Shown: in pieces, positions 43,650-52,500 of the stretch
How the letters are laid out: each line of letters begins with the position of its first letter
How positions within the stretch are numbered: the first letter of the stretch is position 1
NCBI GenBank assembly: GCA_002071085.1
Contig: MWEM01000013.1
Location: forward strand, 1-60,505
DNA from: Thermotogota bacterium ADurb.Bin062
Lineage (GTDB): Bacteria > Thermotogota > Thermotogae > MWEM01
Length of the DNA stretch: 60,505 bases
Reading direction: 5' to 3'
Notes under the pieces: model-generated
Told to the model about the DNA's origin: nothing
Seen by the model: only the letters and a program-made list of their open reading frames with translations
Databases searched by the model: none
Translations under genes and position numbers: made by a program

Positions 43650-43833
43650 GCCAACTTTTAAGTTGGCATGTCTTGGAACAGAAGAGGTTATCGCGGGGTC
43701 CCGTTGGTTGCCCCGCGATAACCCCACTCGGGCATCGGGGCGTAAGCGCTCCTACTTTTTGCGACGGCGCGATACGCTTTTGAGAAGGACATAGGGTGGA
43801 TCGCGGGGTCGTAGAAACTACTTACCCTGCGAT
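43650..43833. repeat. Cluster of intergenic hairpin repeats upstream of the ATPase gene
   Basis: Four elements: palindrome GCCAACTT-TT-AAGTTGGC at 43650-43667; a 13-bp perfect stem GGTTATCGCGGGG (43686-43698)/CCCCGCGATAACC (43711-43723); an inverted repeat from CATCGGGGCGTAAGCGC to GCGATACG (about 43733-43775); and ATCGCGGGGT/ACCCTGCGAT at 43800-43833 with one mismatch. Between 43598 and 43914 I see nothing else except a possible -10. Confidence 0.8.
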
Positions 43834-43883
43834 AAACCACAAAAGCATCGCTCCGGCTGCGTGGCTGTGCCGCGCGCTCTATG

Positions 43884-43892
43884 TGATACAAT
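43884..43892 (+). promoter_or_regulatory. Candidate -10 element of the MBL-fold hydrolase gene
   Basis: TACAAT at 43887-43892 with TG three bases upstream, about 30 bases before the start. The -35 is not clear. Confidence 0.35.
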
Positions 43893-43923
43893 TAAGCCGA
43901 CATAAAAATAAGGGGTGAAGACC

Positions 43924-44640
43924 TTGCCGAGTTTTCGTGTGGAAAAAATCGGGTTAACGCGCTTCGTCGTCATCGACTCAAACCGTGGACCGATCTTGGT
44001 CGATACCGTTCCGCTCGCTTACCGGGAGCGCTTTTGGCGTCGTCTGGATCGACAGGGCCTCGCGCCTTCGCGGATCGCCGCGCTTATCCTCACCCATCAT
44101 CACTCGGACCATACCGGAATGGCCGCCTCTCTGCTCGAAATTAACCCAATGATCCGGCTGATCTTTCACGCCAACGAGGAACAAGCGCTCAGCTCCGGGC
44201 GAAATCAGCCTACCGTTTACACGAATCAGAAGGTCGAGAACTTTTCCAAGAAGGCGAATCTGCAGCCCACCTTTCCACCCCTGAAACGCCGACCGCACGA
44301 CATCGTTTTCGAAGAGGCCCAGTCTCCGATCCTCAGGGATTGGGGAGTCGAGGCCACCCTGTTGCACACCCCTGGGCACACCTCCGGCTCCGTTTGCCTG
44401 TTCTTCGATGACGGCACCTTGATCGCCGGGGATACCTTTTCGAATATCCCGCTGAATCCCTTCAAAACTAACCCTTTCCCTTTCGTCTACGAAGATATGC
44501 CCGCGCTGCTCCGCTCCTGGAAGTGGCTCCTGTCGAAAGAGCCCGTGACGATCACCCCTTCTCACGGCCGTTCGCTCTCCGTATCGAAAGTTGAAAAAGC
44601 TCTAAAAAACCAAGAAACTCAAAGCAATCTCTCCCAATAG
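43924..44640 (+). CDS. Metallo-beta-lactamase-fold hydrolase
   Basis: The protein of about 238 residues has the metal-binding motif THHHSDHTG (about residues 58-66), TPGHTSGSVCLFF with the second ligand histidine and AGDTF with the bridging aspartate. It belongs to the glyoxalase-II/lactonase-like part of the superfamily. TTG at 43924 lies eight bases behind AAGGGG; GTG at 43915 is an alternative. It stands before the SDR-thiolase operon in the same direction, with a 137-base gap, and may be a thioesterase or lactonase linked to it; that is inferred from position only. Confidence 0.8.
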   Translation: MPSFRVEKIGLTRFVVIDSNRGPILVDTVPLAYRERFWRRLDRQGLAPSRIAALILTHHHSDHTGMAASLLEINPMIRLIFHANEEQALSSGRNQPTVYTNQKVENFSKKANLQPTFPPLKRRPHDIVFEEAQSPILRDWGVEATLLHTPGHTSGSVCLFFDDGTLIAGDTFSNIPLNPFKTNPFPFVYEDMPALLRSWKWLLSKEPVTITPSHGRSLSVSKVEKALKNQETQSNLSQ

Positions 44641-44726
44641 AACGCATTTTTCGCATAATCGGGCGCAAGTGAGGAATCTCGCGGTGGATTTTTCTAGAAG
44701 AATGGTTTATCATCAAATATGACAGG

Positions 44727-44756
44727 TGATTCATTCGATAGATGATAGATGATTCA
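44727..44756 (+). promoter_or_regulatory. Short repeats before the SDR gene, possible TetR operator
   Basis: TGATTCA occurs at 44727-44733 and again at 44750-44756, with GATAGAT twice in tandem between them (44737-44750). The AT-rich stretch precedes the first gene of an operon that encodes its own TetR-family regulator. An operator role is only a guess. Confidence 0.3.
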
Positions 44757-44777
44757 GATATTATGAGGAGGTGCACC

Positions 44778-45518
44778 ATGCGTTTAGCAGGAAAAGTCGC
44801 GCTCGTGACCGGTGGCGCGAGGGGGATAGGGAAAGCGATCTGTTTGCTTTTTGCCAAAGAGGGGGCCAACGTCGCCGCTTGCGATGTCTTGGATGAAGAC
44901 CTCGCGCAACTTGAAAAAGAAGCGGCAGGGCTTGCCGGAGTGGTCAAAGGGTTTCATATGGACGTCACGAACCGCGAGGAAGTCAAAGCGGTCGTCGAGA
45001 AAACCGTCGCGGAGTTCGGTAAACTGGATACCTTAATCAACAACGCCGGGATCACCCAAGACGCCTTTTTGCACAAGATGACGGAAGACAAATGGGATAA
45101 GGTGATCAACGTCAATCTGAAAGGAACCTTCAACGTGACGCAAGCGGCGATTCCCTACTTGAAAGAGGCGGGAAGCGGCTCGATCACGACGACCTCCTCG
45201 ATCGTCGGGCAATTCGGCAACGTGGGGCAAACGAACTACGCGGCGACGAAGGCCGGAGTGATCGGGATGACCCTGTCCTGGGCCAAAGAGCTCGCGCGTT
45301 TCAAGATTCGAGCCAACGCAGTCGCCCCAGGCTTCATTAGCACCCCTATGACACAGGTTATGCCCGAAAAGATCATCGAATATATGGTAGAAAAAACTCC
45401 GTTAAAAATGATGGGAGAACCGGAAGATATCGCCTACGCCTTCCTGTACCTCGCCAGCGACGAGGCCCGATACGTGACCGGGCAGGTTTTAGGGGTCAAC
45501 GGGGGCCTGACGATCTAA
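44778..45518 (+). CDS. FabG-type short-chain dehydrogenase (3-oxoacyl/acetoacetyl-CoA reductase-like)
   Basis: The 246-residue SDR has the cofactor loop TGGARGIGKAI (residues 10-20), NNAG (about 86-89), the catalytic tyrosine and lysine in YAATK (about 154-158), and GGLTI at the end. The fold acts on (R)-3-hydroxyacyl thioesters in FabG and PhaB. With thiolase and CoA-transferase genes downstream it may interconvert 3-hydroxybutyryl-CoA and acetoacetyl-CoA. ATG at 44778 is chosen because GGAGGT precedes it. It starts the ten-gene operon. A role in fatty-acid synthesis is less likely, as no acp or fab gene is near. Confidence 0.88.
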   Translation: MRLAGKVALVTGGARGIGKAICLLFAKEGANVAACDVLDEDLAQLEKEAAGLAGVVKGFHMDVTNREEVKAVVEKTVAEFGKLDTLINNAGITQDAFLHKMTEDKWDKVINVNLKGTFNVTQAAIPYLKEAGSGSITTTSSIVGQFGNVGQTNYAATKAGVIGMTLSWAKELARFKIRANAVAPGFISTPMTQVMPEKIIEYMVEKTPLKMMGEPEDIAYAFLYLASDEARYVTGQVLGVNGGLTI

Positions 45519-45546
45519 CCCCCCTATCCTGTTAGGAGAAAAAGCG

Positions 45547-46902
45547 ATGCCAAAACGGAGAATCCCTCTTTCGACTAAAGGGGAAAAAACCTATCACGAT
45601 ATCCTCGAGACAGCTCAGTCCCTATTCCTCGACAGAGGTTATCACAAGACCTCGGTCCTGACGATCTCGAAAGCGGTGGGGATCTCTCCGGCGGCGTTCT
45701 ATCAGTATTTCGACTCCAAGGAGACGGTCTTTCGGAAGATTTGCGACCGGTTCTTTGACTTCATCTTTGATTTCGATTTCTCATCCACTGCAGGCGACAG
45801 ACCGATAGAAGAGCTATTGGAAAAGCTTCTGGACCATTTCTTCGATCTGTTGTGGGAAAACCGGGGCGTTTATAAGGTCTTCCGTGAGGCGGAGTTCATC
45901 GATCTCGAAATCGGGAAGGCCTTCTCCGATCGTTTGCACCAAAAACTGAACGGGTTCCTCAATCGAAAGACCTCTCCCGAAGAGAGCCGCGCCTGCTTCT
46001 GGTTTCTATGGGGCCCGATCTACTATTTGAGCGGCTTTTGGATCTTGTGGAAGGGAGAACCCGTTTCCTCACAAGTCCGATCGACCTTGAAATCCTTCTT
46101 GCTCCACGGCATTTCCCCAGACGAATTCATGGTGAACAAAGAAGTCTACCTTAATTTAGGCGATGCGCAGACCATCGCTCAACAGGTGAAGACGAAAGGA
46201 GAAAAAACCCGTGCGCTCGTATTGGAGGCCGCCGAAGCGCTATTCGGCCGGAACGGATACACCGGCACGGGGATCCATCACATTTCTGAAGCCGCTCAGT
46301 GCAGCGTCGGGACGGTATACGTCTATTTTCGGACGAAAGAGGACATCCTTCGAGAACTCGTGAAACAGACGAGCAGAGAACTCCGCCACCAGATCAAAGC
46401 CTACGCCGCGCGCTTTACCGATCGAAGGGATCAAGAGATAGCGGCCTACTGCGGGTTTCTGCATTTTTTCAGAAACCATCGTTGGATGTACGCGATCGTG
46501 AGAGAGGCGGAGTTCGTGGACTCTTCGATTTCCATCTCCTATTACGATTCCCTCCGGAAACCTTATGAAATAGCCCTACAACAGGCGATCGACCGGGGTG
46601 AGGTATCATTTTACGAACCCGAACACTTGGCCGCGATCTTGATGGGCATCGGCCACTCGATAGGCTTTTCTCTGTTTCTGATCGAAGATAGGGCGTATTA
46701 CGACAACCGGAACGTGCTCGAACCCCTATCTCAGCTGATCCTGTACGGACTCAATCGATTTATGCCGTCTCACCTTATGCAAAAACCAGCCAGGAAAAAA
46801 ACGCAAAAACAAACAATAAAATCGGAAGGCGCGATCGGAGCCGAGACTTCACCCGCGGAACCTTTGATCTCGTCGACCAAAAATCGGGAGGTTGTCACTT
46901 GA
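45547..46902 (+). CDS. TetR-family regulator with two tandem TetR units
   Basis: The 451-residue protein contains two complete TetR-like units. The first has a helix-turn-helix at about residues 15-60 (LETAQSLFLDRGYHKTSVLTISKAVGISPAAFYQYFDSKE type), and the second at about 214-265 (LEAAEALFGRNGYTGTGIHHISEAAQCSVGTVYVYFRTKE type). Each is followed by its own helical ligand domain; both contain a related REAEFxD motif, indicating an internal duplication. Typical TetR proteins are about 200 residues and dimerise, so this may work as a built-in dimer. It lies within the operon, 28 bases after the SDR gene and overlapping the thiolase start, and probably responds to an acyl-CoA or hydroxy acid from the pathway. 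Confidence 0.9.
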   Translation: MPKRRIPLSTKGEKTYHDILETAQSLFLDRGYHKTSVLTISKAVGISPAAFYQYFDSKETVFRKICDRFFDFIFDFDFSSTAGDRPIEELLEKLLDHFFDLLWENRGVYKVFREAEFIDLEIGKAFSDRLHQKLNGFLNRKTSPEESRACFWFLWGPIYYLSGFWILWKGEPVSSQVRSTLKSFLLHGISPDEFMVNKEVYLNLGDAQTIAQQVKTKGEKTRALVLEAAEALFGRNGYTGTGIHHISEAAQCSVGTVYVYFRTKEDILRELVKQTSRELRHQIKAYAARFTDRRDQEIAAYCGFLHFFRNHRWMYAIVREAEFVDSSISISYYDSLRKPYEIALQQAIDRGEVSFYEPEHLAAILMGIGHSIGFSLFLIEDRAYYDNRNVLEPLSQLILYGLNRFMPSHLMQKPARKKTQKQTIKSEGAIGAETSPAEPLISSTKNREVVT

Positions 46903-48101
46903 AGAGGGTATATATCATCGGAGCGAAACGAACGGCTATCGGGGCCTTTGGCGGTTCTTTCAAAGCGACGTCGGCGGTACAACTGGGAGTCGTCGCGGCA
47001 AAAGCGGCGATGGAACAGGCAAAGGTCGATCCGAAAGACGTGTGCGAAACGATCGTCGGCAACATACTTTCTGCCGGGATGGGTATGGGGCCAGGGAGGC
47101 AGGTCAGCGTTCACGCCGGTATTCCAGTCGAGCGGCCTGGGTTTTCGGTCAATATGCTGTGCGGGTCGGGTATGAAAGCGGTGATGATGGGCGCCGTCGA
47201 TATCGTGGCGAGAGAGGCCGAAGTGGTCGTGTGCGGCGGGATCGAAAATATGAATATGGCCCCTTATCTGCTCCTACAAGGCCGAAACGGGTATCGGCTT
47301 GGCCACGGAGAGGTCTACGATCACGCCGTCCTGGATGGATTGACCGACGTCTTCAATCGCTACCACATGGGAATCACCGCCGAAAACCTGGTCGAAAAGT
47401 ACCAGATTTCGCGTGAAGCGCAGGACGTCTTCGCGCTGAGCAGTCAAGAAAAGGCCATTCGCGCCATCGAATCCGGTCGTTTCAAAGAGGAGATCGCGCC
47501 CGTCGTTCTCAAGGACAAAAAGGGCGATACGGTCATCGATACCGACGAGCATCCCCGCAAAGGGACGACTCTGGAGGGGCTGGCGAAATTGAAGCCGTCC
47601 TTTAAGAAAGACGGAACCGTCACCGCGGGAAACGCTTCCGGAATCAACGACGGCGCGTCTATGACCGTTTTGGCATCGGAAGAGGCGGTTAAGCGCCACG
47701 GATACACCCCGCTTGTCGAACTGGTCTCTTGGGCGCAGAGCGGTGTGGAACCCAGCATCATGGGAATCGGGCCCGTCGGCGCCATACGGGAGGCGTTGAA
47801 ACGCGCCAACCTCACCTTGAAAGATATCGATCTGCTCGAATTGAACGAGGCCTTCGCGGCCCAAAGCCTCGCGGTCCTGGCGGATCTGAAGCAAGAGCAC
47901 GGCGTCTCCCAAGAATGGCTGGACAGTCGTGTCAACGTCAACGGTGGGGCGATCGCGTTAGGACATCCAATCGGCGCGAGCGGCAACCGCATTATCGTCA
48001 CCTTGATCTATGAGATGAAGAAAAGGGGCGCCAAGCTGGGATTAGCCAGTCTGTGCATCGGCGGGGGCATGGGTACGGCCGTCATCGTTCGCAACGTCTA
48101 A
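46899..48101 (+). CDS. Acetyl-CoA acetyltransferase (thiolase)
   Basis: The 400-residue protein has the thiolase motifs NMLCGSGMKAV with the acylated cysteine (about residue 89), NGGAIALGHPIGASGNRI with the histidine, and SLCIGGGMGTAV with the second cysteine near the end. It condenses two acetyl-CoA or splits acetoacetyl-CoA. TTG at 46899 overlaps the TetR stop by four bases and has GGGAGG upstream. Downstream of an SDR and upstream of a CoA-transferase, it most likely acts on acetoacetyl-CoA. Confidence 0.93.
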   Translation: MKRVYIIGAKRTAIGAFGGSFKATSAVQLGVVAAKAAMEQAKVDPKDVCETIVGNILSAGMGMGPGRQVSVHAGIPVERPGFSVNMLCGSGMKAVMMGAVDIVAREAEVVVCGGIENMNMAPYLLLQGRNGYRLGHGEVYDHAVLDGLTDVFNRYHMGITAENLVEKYQISREAQDVFALSSQEKAIRAIESGRFKEEIAPVVLKDKKGDTVIDTDEHPRKGTTLEGLAKLKPSFKKDGTVTAGNASGINDGASMTVLASEEAVKRHGYTPLVELVSWAQSGVEPSIMGIGPVGAIREALKRANLTLKDIDLLELNEAFAAQSLAVLADLKQEHGVSQEWLDSRVNVNGGAIALGHPIGASGNRIIVTLIYEMKKRGAKLGLASLCIGGGMGTAVIVRNV

Positions 48102-48116
48102 AGCGGGAGGTTGCGT

Positions 48117-49142
48117 ATGAGCAGATTGGATAAGATCGGAATCATCGGTATCGGGAGCTACCTACCAGCCACCTATATGACGGCGAAAGACATCTCTTTA
48201 GCCACCGGGATTCCGGAAGACGTGATCGACCTGAAGTTCGGGGTTTCCCGAAAACCCATTCCGGGTCCTGGGGACACGACCAGCTATATGGGACTCCAAG
48301 CGGCGAAGAACGCCTTGGAGATGGCCAAGGTCTCCCCGCTCGATCTCGACCTGGTCATTTGGAATGGCGCGCAGCACAAAGACTACCCGTGTTGGTTGGC
48401 CAGTTTGAAAGTGGCCTACGATTTGGGCGCGCAGAACGCCTGGGGATTCGATATGGAGGCGATGTGCGGTTCGATGATGGCGGGAATGGAAACGGCCAAA
48501 AGCTTGATGCGTAACAACGACGACCTGCGAACGGTTCTGCTGGTTTCGGGCTATCGCAACTCGGATTTGATCAGCTTGAAAGAGCCCGACACCTCCTTCA
48601 TGTTCGACATCGGCGCGGGAGGCGCGGCAATGGTCCTGAAGAAAGGGGCCGATCGGAACATCTTACTGGAATCCGCTTTCAAGGGGGACGGCTCGTTTTC
48701 CGAAGGCTGCGTGGTTCCGGTGGGCGGGACTAAAAAATGGCCCCCTGTCGCCGAAGACCTCGATCACTTCCATTTCAAAATCGTGGAGGACCCGAAAGAA
48801 TTCAAAACCCGTCTCGGAGAGAAGACGATGCCAAACTTCTACGGCGTGATCCGCCAGTCCCTTAAAAAATCAGGTTATACCGAAAAGGATATCGACTACC
48901 TGGCGATCCTACACTTTAAAAAATCCGCCCATCTGGCGGTACTAGACGAATTAGGACTTAAAGAGAGCCAAACCACGTATCTTCAAGACTATGGCCACCT
49001 AGGCCAAAACGATCAGGTTTTGTCCCTCGAAATCGGACTGCGGGAAGGAAAGATCCGGGATGGGAGTCTCATCGTAATGGTGGGCGCCGGACTGGGTTTC
49101 GTTTGGGCCTCGTCCGTTGTTCGATGGGGACCTTCTCGATAG
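48117..49142 (+). CDS. KASIII/HMG-CoA-synthase-like thiolase-fold enzyme with altered active site
   Basis: The 341-residue protein has the KASIII fold with the catalytic cysteine in EAMCGSMMAGME (about residue 116) and a histidine in LAILHFKKSAH (about 264) at the position of the KASIII histidine. The usual asparagine motif GNTSAAS is replaced by YGHLGQND. It may condense, cleave or transfer acyl groups, but probably does not catalyse the standard fatty-acid initiation. ATG at 48117 has GGGAGG six bases upstream. It lies between thiolase and CoA-transferase genes. Confidence 0.78.
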   Translation: MSRLDKIGIIGIGSYLPATYMTAKDISLATGIPEDVIDLKFGVSRKPIPGPGDTTSYMGLQAAKNALEMAKVSPLDLDLVIWNGAQHKDYPCWLASLKVAYDLGAQNAWGFDMEAMCGSMMAGMETAKSLMRNNDDLRTVLLVSGYRNSDLISLKEPDTSFMFDIGAGGAAMVLKKGADRNILLESAFKGDGSFSEGCVVPVGGTKKWPPVAEDLDHFHFKIVEDPKEFKTRLGEKTMPNFYGVIRQSLKKSGYTEKDIDYLAILHFKKSAHLAVLDELGLKESQTTYLQDYGHLGQNDQVLSLEIGLREGKIRDGSLIVMVGAGLGFVWASSVVRWGPSR

Positions 49143-49152
49143 GAGGAGAGCT

Positions 49153-50454
49153 GTGGAAGTCTTTGCGGAAGCTTATAAATCAAAAAAAACTGACCTTGAC
49201 CACGTTCTGAAGATGATCCGCTCGGATCAGGTGATCGTCACCGGCATGTGTTGTATGGAAGCGCAATCCTTTCTATCGGAGCTGCACACCATCGCGGATC
49301 GTGTCAGGAACGTCCAAGTCTACACCTGTTTGAATATGAAAGAATACGAATTCTATCGACAACCCGGTTTCGAGTCGTCTTTCTTCAACAATTCTTGGTT
49401 CCATAGCGCGGGAATTCGGAAATCTTTGAAAGAAGGAATCCTCAACTCGACTTACGTTCCGAACAACCTGCACGAGGCCGGCGCCAATCTCCTCTCTTTA
49501 GGGGACCCCGATATTTACATCGGCATGGTGTCCCCGATGGACGAGCACGGGTTTTGTTCCCTATCCCTCAGCGTCACCTATGAGAAAGATGTGATCGAGA
49601 GAGCCAAAACCGTCATCGTGGAAGTTAACCCAAATGCGCCACGCACGCACGGCGACACGCAGATCCACATATCTGAGATCGATTACCTGTACGAGGTGGA
49701 TTATCCCATACCGACACTGCCGGACGCGCTTCCATCCGAAATTGAAAAGGGAATCGCCAACCACATTGCAGAGCTGATCCCAAACGAGGCGACGCTCCAA
49801 ATAGGTATAGGCGGCATTCCGAACGCGGTAAGCAGGCTCTTGCTCGATAAACGAGAGATCGGGATACACACAGAGATGTTCACCGAATCGATGATCGACC
49901 TTTTCGAGGCCGGCGTGATCACCAATCGAAAAAAGACGCTGTGGCCGGGGAAAGCGATCTGCACCTTCGCGCTCGGGTCCAAAAAGATGTACGACTTTGT
50001 CGACGACAACCCAGGCGTGTGGCTCTTGCGTGGCCATTACGTGAACGACCCGTATGTCATCTGTCAAAACAAAAATATGGTTTCGGTCAACACCGCCCTA
50101 ATGGTCGATCTTACGGGACAAGTCTGCTCAGAAGGACTGGGAACCACTCATTACAGCGGTGCGGGCGGCCAATTGGACACCCATCGTGGGGCCTCGATGA
50201 GTGAGGGTGGAAAAGGGATTATCGCGCTGGAGTCCGCGACTCGAAAAGGAGAAAGCAAGATCGTTTCGATCTTCAAACCCGGATCGCCGGTCACGGTCCC
50301 GCGACACGACTTGGATTGGGTCGTCACCGAATACGGGGCCGTTCGGTTGAGGGGAAAGCCGGTCAATCAACGGGCGAAGCTGTTGATCGGGATAGCGCAC
50401 CCGGATCATAGAGAAAGACTCAAGAAAGAAGCTCACGAATACGGTATTTTCTAA
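49153..50454 (+). CDS. CoA-transferase of the acetyl-CoA hydrolase/4-hydroxybutyrate CoA-transferase family
   Basis: The 433-residue protein matches the Cat2/AbfT-type family: EVNPNAPRTHGDTQIH, IGIGGIPNAV, GIHTEMFTES (with the probable catalytic glutamate, about residue 243) and SGAGGQLDTHRGA near the end. Such enzymes move CoA from acetyl-CoA to short hydroxy or fatty acids. GTG at 49153 follows AGGAGGAG and starts 11 bases after the KASIII-like stop. In this operon it could activate 3-hydroxybutyrate or a similar acid. Confidence 0.88.
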   Translation: MEVFAEAYKSKKTDLDHVLKMIRSDQVIVTGMCCMEAQSFLSELHTIADRVRNVQVYTCLNMKEYEFYRQPGFESSFFNNSWFHSAGIRKSLKEGILNSTYVPNNLHEAGANLLSLGDPDIYIGMVSPMDEHGFCSLSLSVTYEKDVIERAKTVIVEVNPNAPRTHGDTQIHISEIDYLYEVDYPIPTLPDALPSEIEKGIANHIAELIPNEATLQIGIGGIPNAVSRLLLDKREIGIHTEMFTESMIDLFEAGVITNRKKTLWPGKAICTFALGSKKMYDFVDDNPGVWLLRGHYVNDPYVICQNKNMVSVNTALMVDLTGQVCSEGLGTTHYSGAGGQLDTHRGASMSEGGKGIIALESATRKGESKIVSIFKPGSPVTVPRHDLDWVVTEYGAVRLRGKPVNQRAKLLIGIAHPDHRERLKKEAHEYGIF

Positions 50455-50484
50455 ACGTTAACAAAAAACTCAGGAGGTGGAAGT

Positions 50485-51669
50485 ATGAAAAAGTTGCTCG
50501 TTTTGTTGTTAGTGGCTGCACTACTCGTATCCGGATTGGCCTTCGCCGAACCGGGAATAACTAAGGATAAGGTTCTGATCGGTACGTTCCAAGCGCTTTC
50601 GGGCCCGGTCGCCTACATCGGTTTATCGATGCGGAAAGGGATGGACGCCTACTTCAATTGGGTTAACGCGAACGGCGGCGTCTACGGACGAAAGATCGAA
50701 CTGTTGGTGGCGGATGACCAATTCAACCCTGCCAAGACCGTCGTCGAAGTGAAGCGTATGGTCGAGCAGGACAAGGTCTTTTCAATCGTCGGCGGGTTGG
50801 GCACCCCCGGCTGTCTTGCCGTTATGAAGTATTTGAACGACAGCAAAGTCCCCTTCGTCTACCAAGGAAGCGGAGCGCTCGGTTTGGCCGTGCCCCCCAA
50901 CAAGTACATCTTCTCCGTTCAGCCCAACTACTACTCGGTCGAGGGACCGATCGTCGCGAAATACCTGGCGAGAAACCTGGGTTACAAACGCATCGGTATG
51001 GTCTACAGAGCGGCCGATGACGGAAAAGAAGAACTCGCCGGATTCCAGTCCTGGCTCGTGTCGAACCGCCTGGAAAAGCTGTTGGTGAAAGCGATACCTG
51101 TGAACCCGAACGCGACTTCTTTCGACAACGAAATCCTCGAATTGTTAGGCGCGGGCGTGGATGTGGTATTCCTGTCTATGTACGGGCAACAGCCGCCCAA
51201 CTTCATGATCCAAGCGAAGCAATACGGCTTGGATGCCAAGATCGTGATGAGCTATCCCAACTCGGACATCCAGGTGATCCAGTTGTCTCAGGGAGCGGCT
51301 GAAGGCGCCCAGGCGATGGCTTGGGTATGGTTGGGCGATGCCGATTCCGAACAGTTCCAAAGGTACTTGGCCATCTATCAGGAAACCTTCCCACAAGAGA
51401 TTCCGAACGCCTACGCTGCCGCGGGCTTTATCGCCGGTGAAGTGTTCACCGAAGGTCTCAGAAGAGCGGGGCAGAATCCCACACGCGAAGGGTTGGTGCA
51501 AGCGCTTGAGACGATGAGCGGGTGGCAGGGCTTGATCAGCCCCATCATCTCCTACAAACCCTACAGCGTTGGCGACAACACATGCCGGGTTGGGTTGCAG
51601 GCGATGTACGCAATGGAAGTCGTTAACGGCCTTTGGGAAAAAGTCTCTGACTGGATTGATTCTAAATAA
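50485..51669 (+). CDS. Branched-chain-amino-acid-type ABC transporter substrate-binding protein (LivJ-like)
   Basis: The 394-residue protein begins with a signal peptide (MKKLLVLLLVAALLVSGLAFA) and continues with a type I periplasmic-binding fold: ITKDKVLIGTFQALSGPVAYIG and VYGRKIELLVADDQFNPAKTV. The family binds branched-chain amino acids, amides, aromatic acids or short organic acids; the ligand cannot be read from the sequence. It is the first of five transporter genes in the operon, and a stable stem-loop follows it. AGGAGGTGG precedes the ATG. Confidence 0.88.
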   Translation: MKKLLVLLLVAALLVSGLAFAEPGITKDKVLIGTFQALSGPVAYIGLSMRKGMDAYFNWVNANGGVYGRKIELLVADDQFNPAKTVVEVKRMVEQDKVFSIVGGLGTPGCLAVMKYLNDSKVPFVYQGSGALGLAVPPNKYIFSVQPNYYSVEGPIVAKYLARNLGYKRIGMVYRAADDGKEELAGFQSWLVSNRLEKLLVKAIPVNPNATSFDNEILELLGAGVDVVFLSMYGQQPPNFMIQAKQYGLDAKIVMSYPNSDIQVIQLSQGAAEGAQAMAWVWLGDADSEQFQRYLAIYQETFPQEIPNAYAAAGFIAGEVFTEGLRRAGQNPTREGLVQALETMSGWQGLISPIISYKPYSVGDNTCRVGLQAMYAMEVVNGLWEKVSDWIDSK

Positions 51670-51679
51670 GTATGGGGAA

Positions 51680-51705
51680 ACGGGGGCTCTGCGAAGAGCC
51701 CCCGT
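51680..51705 (+). terminator. Intra-operon stem-loop after the livJ-like gene
   Basis: Perfect 11-bp stem ACGGGGGCTCT (51680-51690)/AGAGCCCCCGT (51695-51705), tetraloop GCGA. The following GTTCTCCG is not a T-run, so it probably protects the 3' end of the binding-protein mRNA or attenuates. Confidence 0.65.
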
Positions 51706-51732
51706 GTTCTCCGTGAGGAGTGAGGTGACGTC

Positions 51733-52500
51733 GTGGGTTTTTTGGAAGTCAATCGAATAACCGTCAAGTTCGGCGGTCTGGTTGCGGTCAGCGAGATCGA
51801 CCTCACGGTGGAGAAGGGAGAAATCCACGCCCTCATCGGGCCGAACGGAGCCGGAAAGACAACCCTTTTCAATGTCATCACTCGTGTCCTGCCGCCGACT
51901 TCGGGAGAGATCTCTCTAAACGGAAAGAACCTGCTCAAATTGCAGCCGCATCAAACGGTTCAAATCGGCATCTCTCGTACCTTCCAAAATCTGGAGATCT
52001 TCCGAATGATGACGGTGAAAGAGAACCTGTTCGTCGGATACCACAATCGGGTGAATACGCGCATCCTTCAGGAGGCCTTCCAAACCAAAGGCTTGCGTGC
52101 CGAAGAAGAGAAGGTGCAAGAGAAGGCGATCGCCGTTTCGGATTTTTTGGGACTCAAAAACCGTCTGAACAGTTTTGCCGGTCAGTTGCCTTATGGTCTC
52201 CAAAAAATGGTCGAAATCGGGCGGGCGCTGATGATCGACCCGGACATTCTCTTGCTCGACGAACCCGCCGCGGGATTGAACCCGTCCGAAACTCAGGAGC
52301 TCAAACAGATCATCCGGAGTATCCGGAAAAAAGGCATCACGATTCTCTTAGTGGAGCACGACATGTCCTTGGTGATGGATATCTCCGATCGCATTACGGT
52401 GATGAACTTCGGAAAAAAGATCGCTGAGGGAGACCCTCGAGAGATACGAAATGACCCGGTCGTTATCGAGGCCTATCTGGGGGAGAGTAAGTATGCTTGA
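51733..52500 (+). CDS. livG: ABC transporter ATPase, LivG-like
   Basis: The 255-residue ATPase has Walker A GPNGAGKTT (about residues 36-44), Walker B LLLDEPAAGLNP and the H-loop EHDMSLV. LivG proteins use a diverged signature region, here GLQKMVEIGRAL. GTG at 51733 follows GAGGTGA. It overlaps the LivF start by eight bases. Confidence 0.9.
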   Translation: MGFLEVNRITVKFGGLVAVSEIDLTVEKGEIHALIGPNGAGKTTLFNVITRVLPPTSGEISLNGKNLLKLQPHQTVQIGISRTFQNLEIFRMMTVKENLFVGYHNRVNTRILQEAFQTKGLRAEEEKVQEKAIAVSDFLGLKNRLNSFAGQLPYGLQKMVEIGRALMIDPDILLLDEPAAGLNPSETQELKQIIRSIRKKGITILLVEHDMSLVMDISDRITVMNFGKKIAEGDPREIRNDPVVIEAYLGESKYA

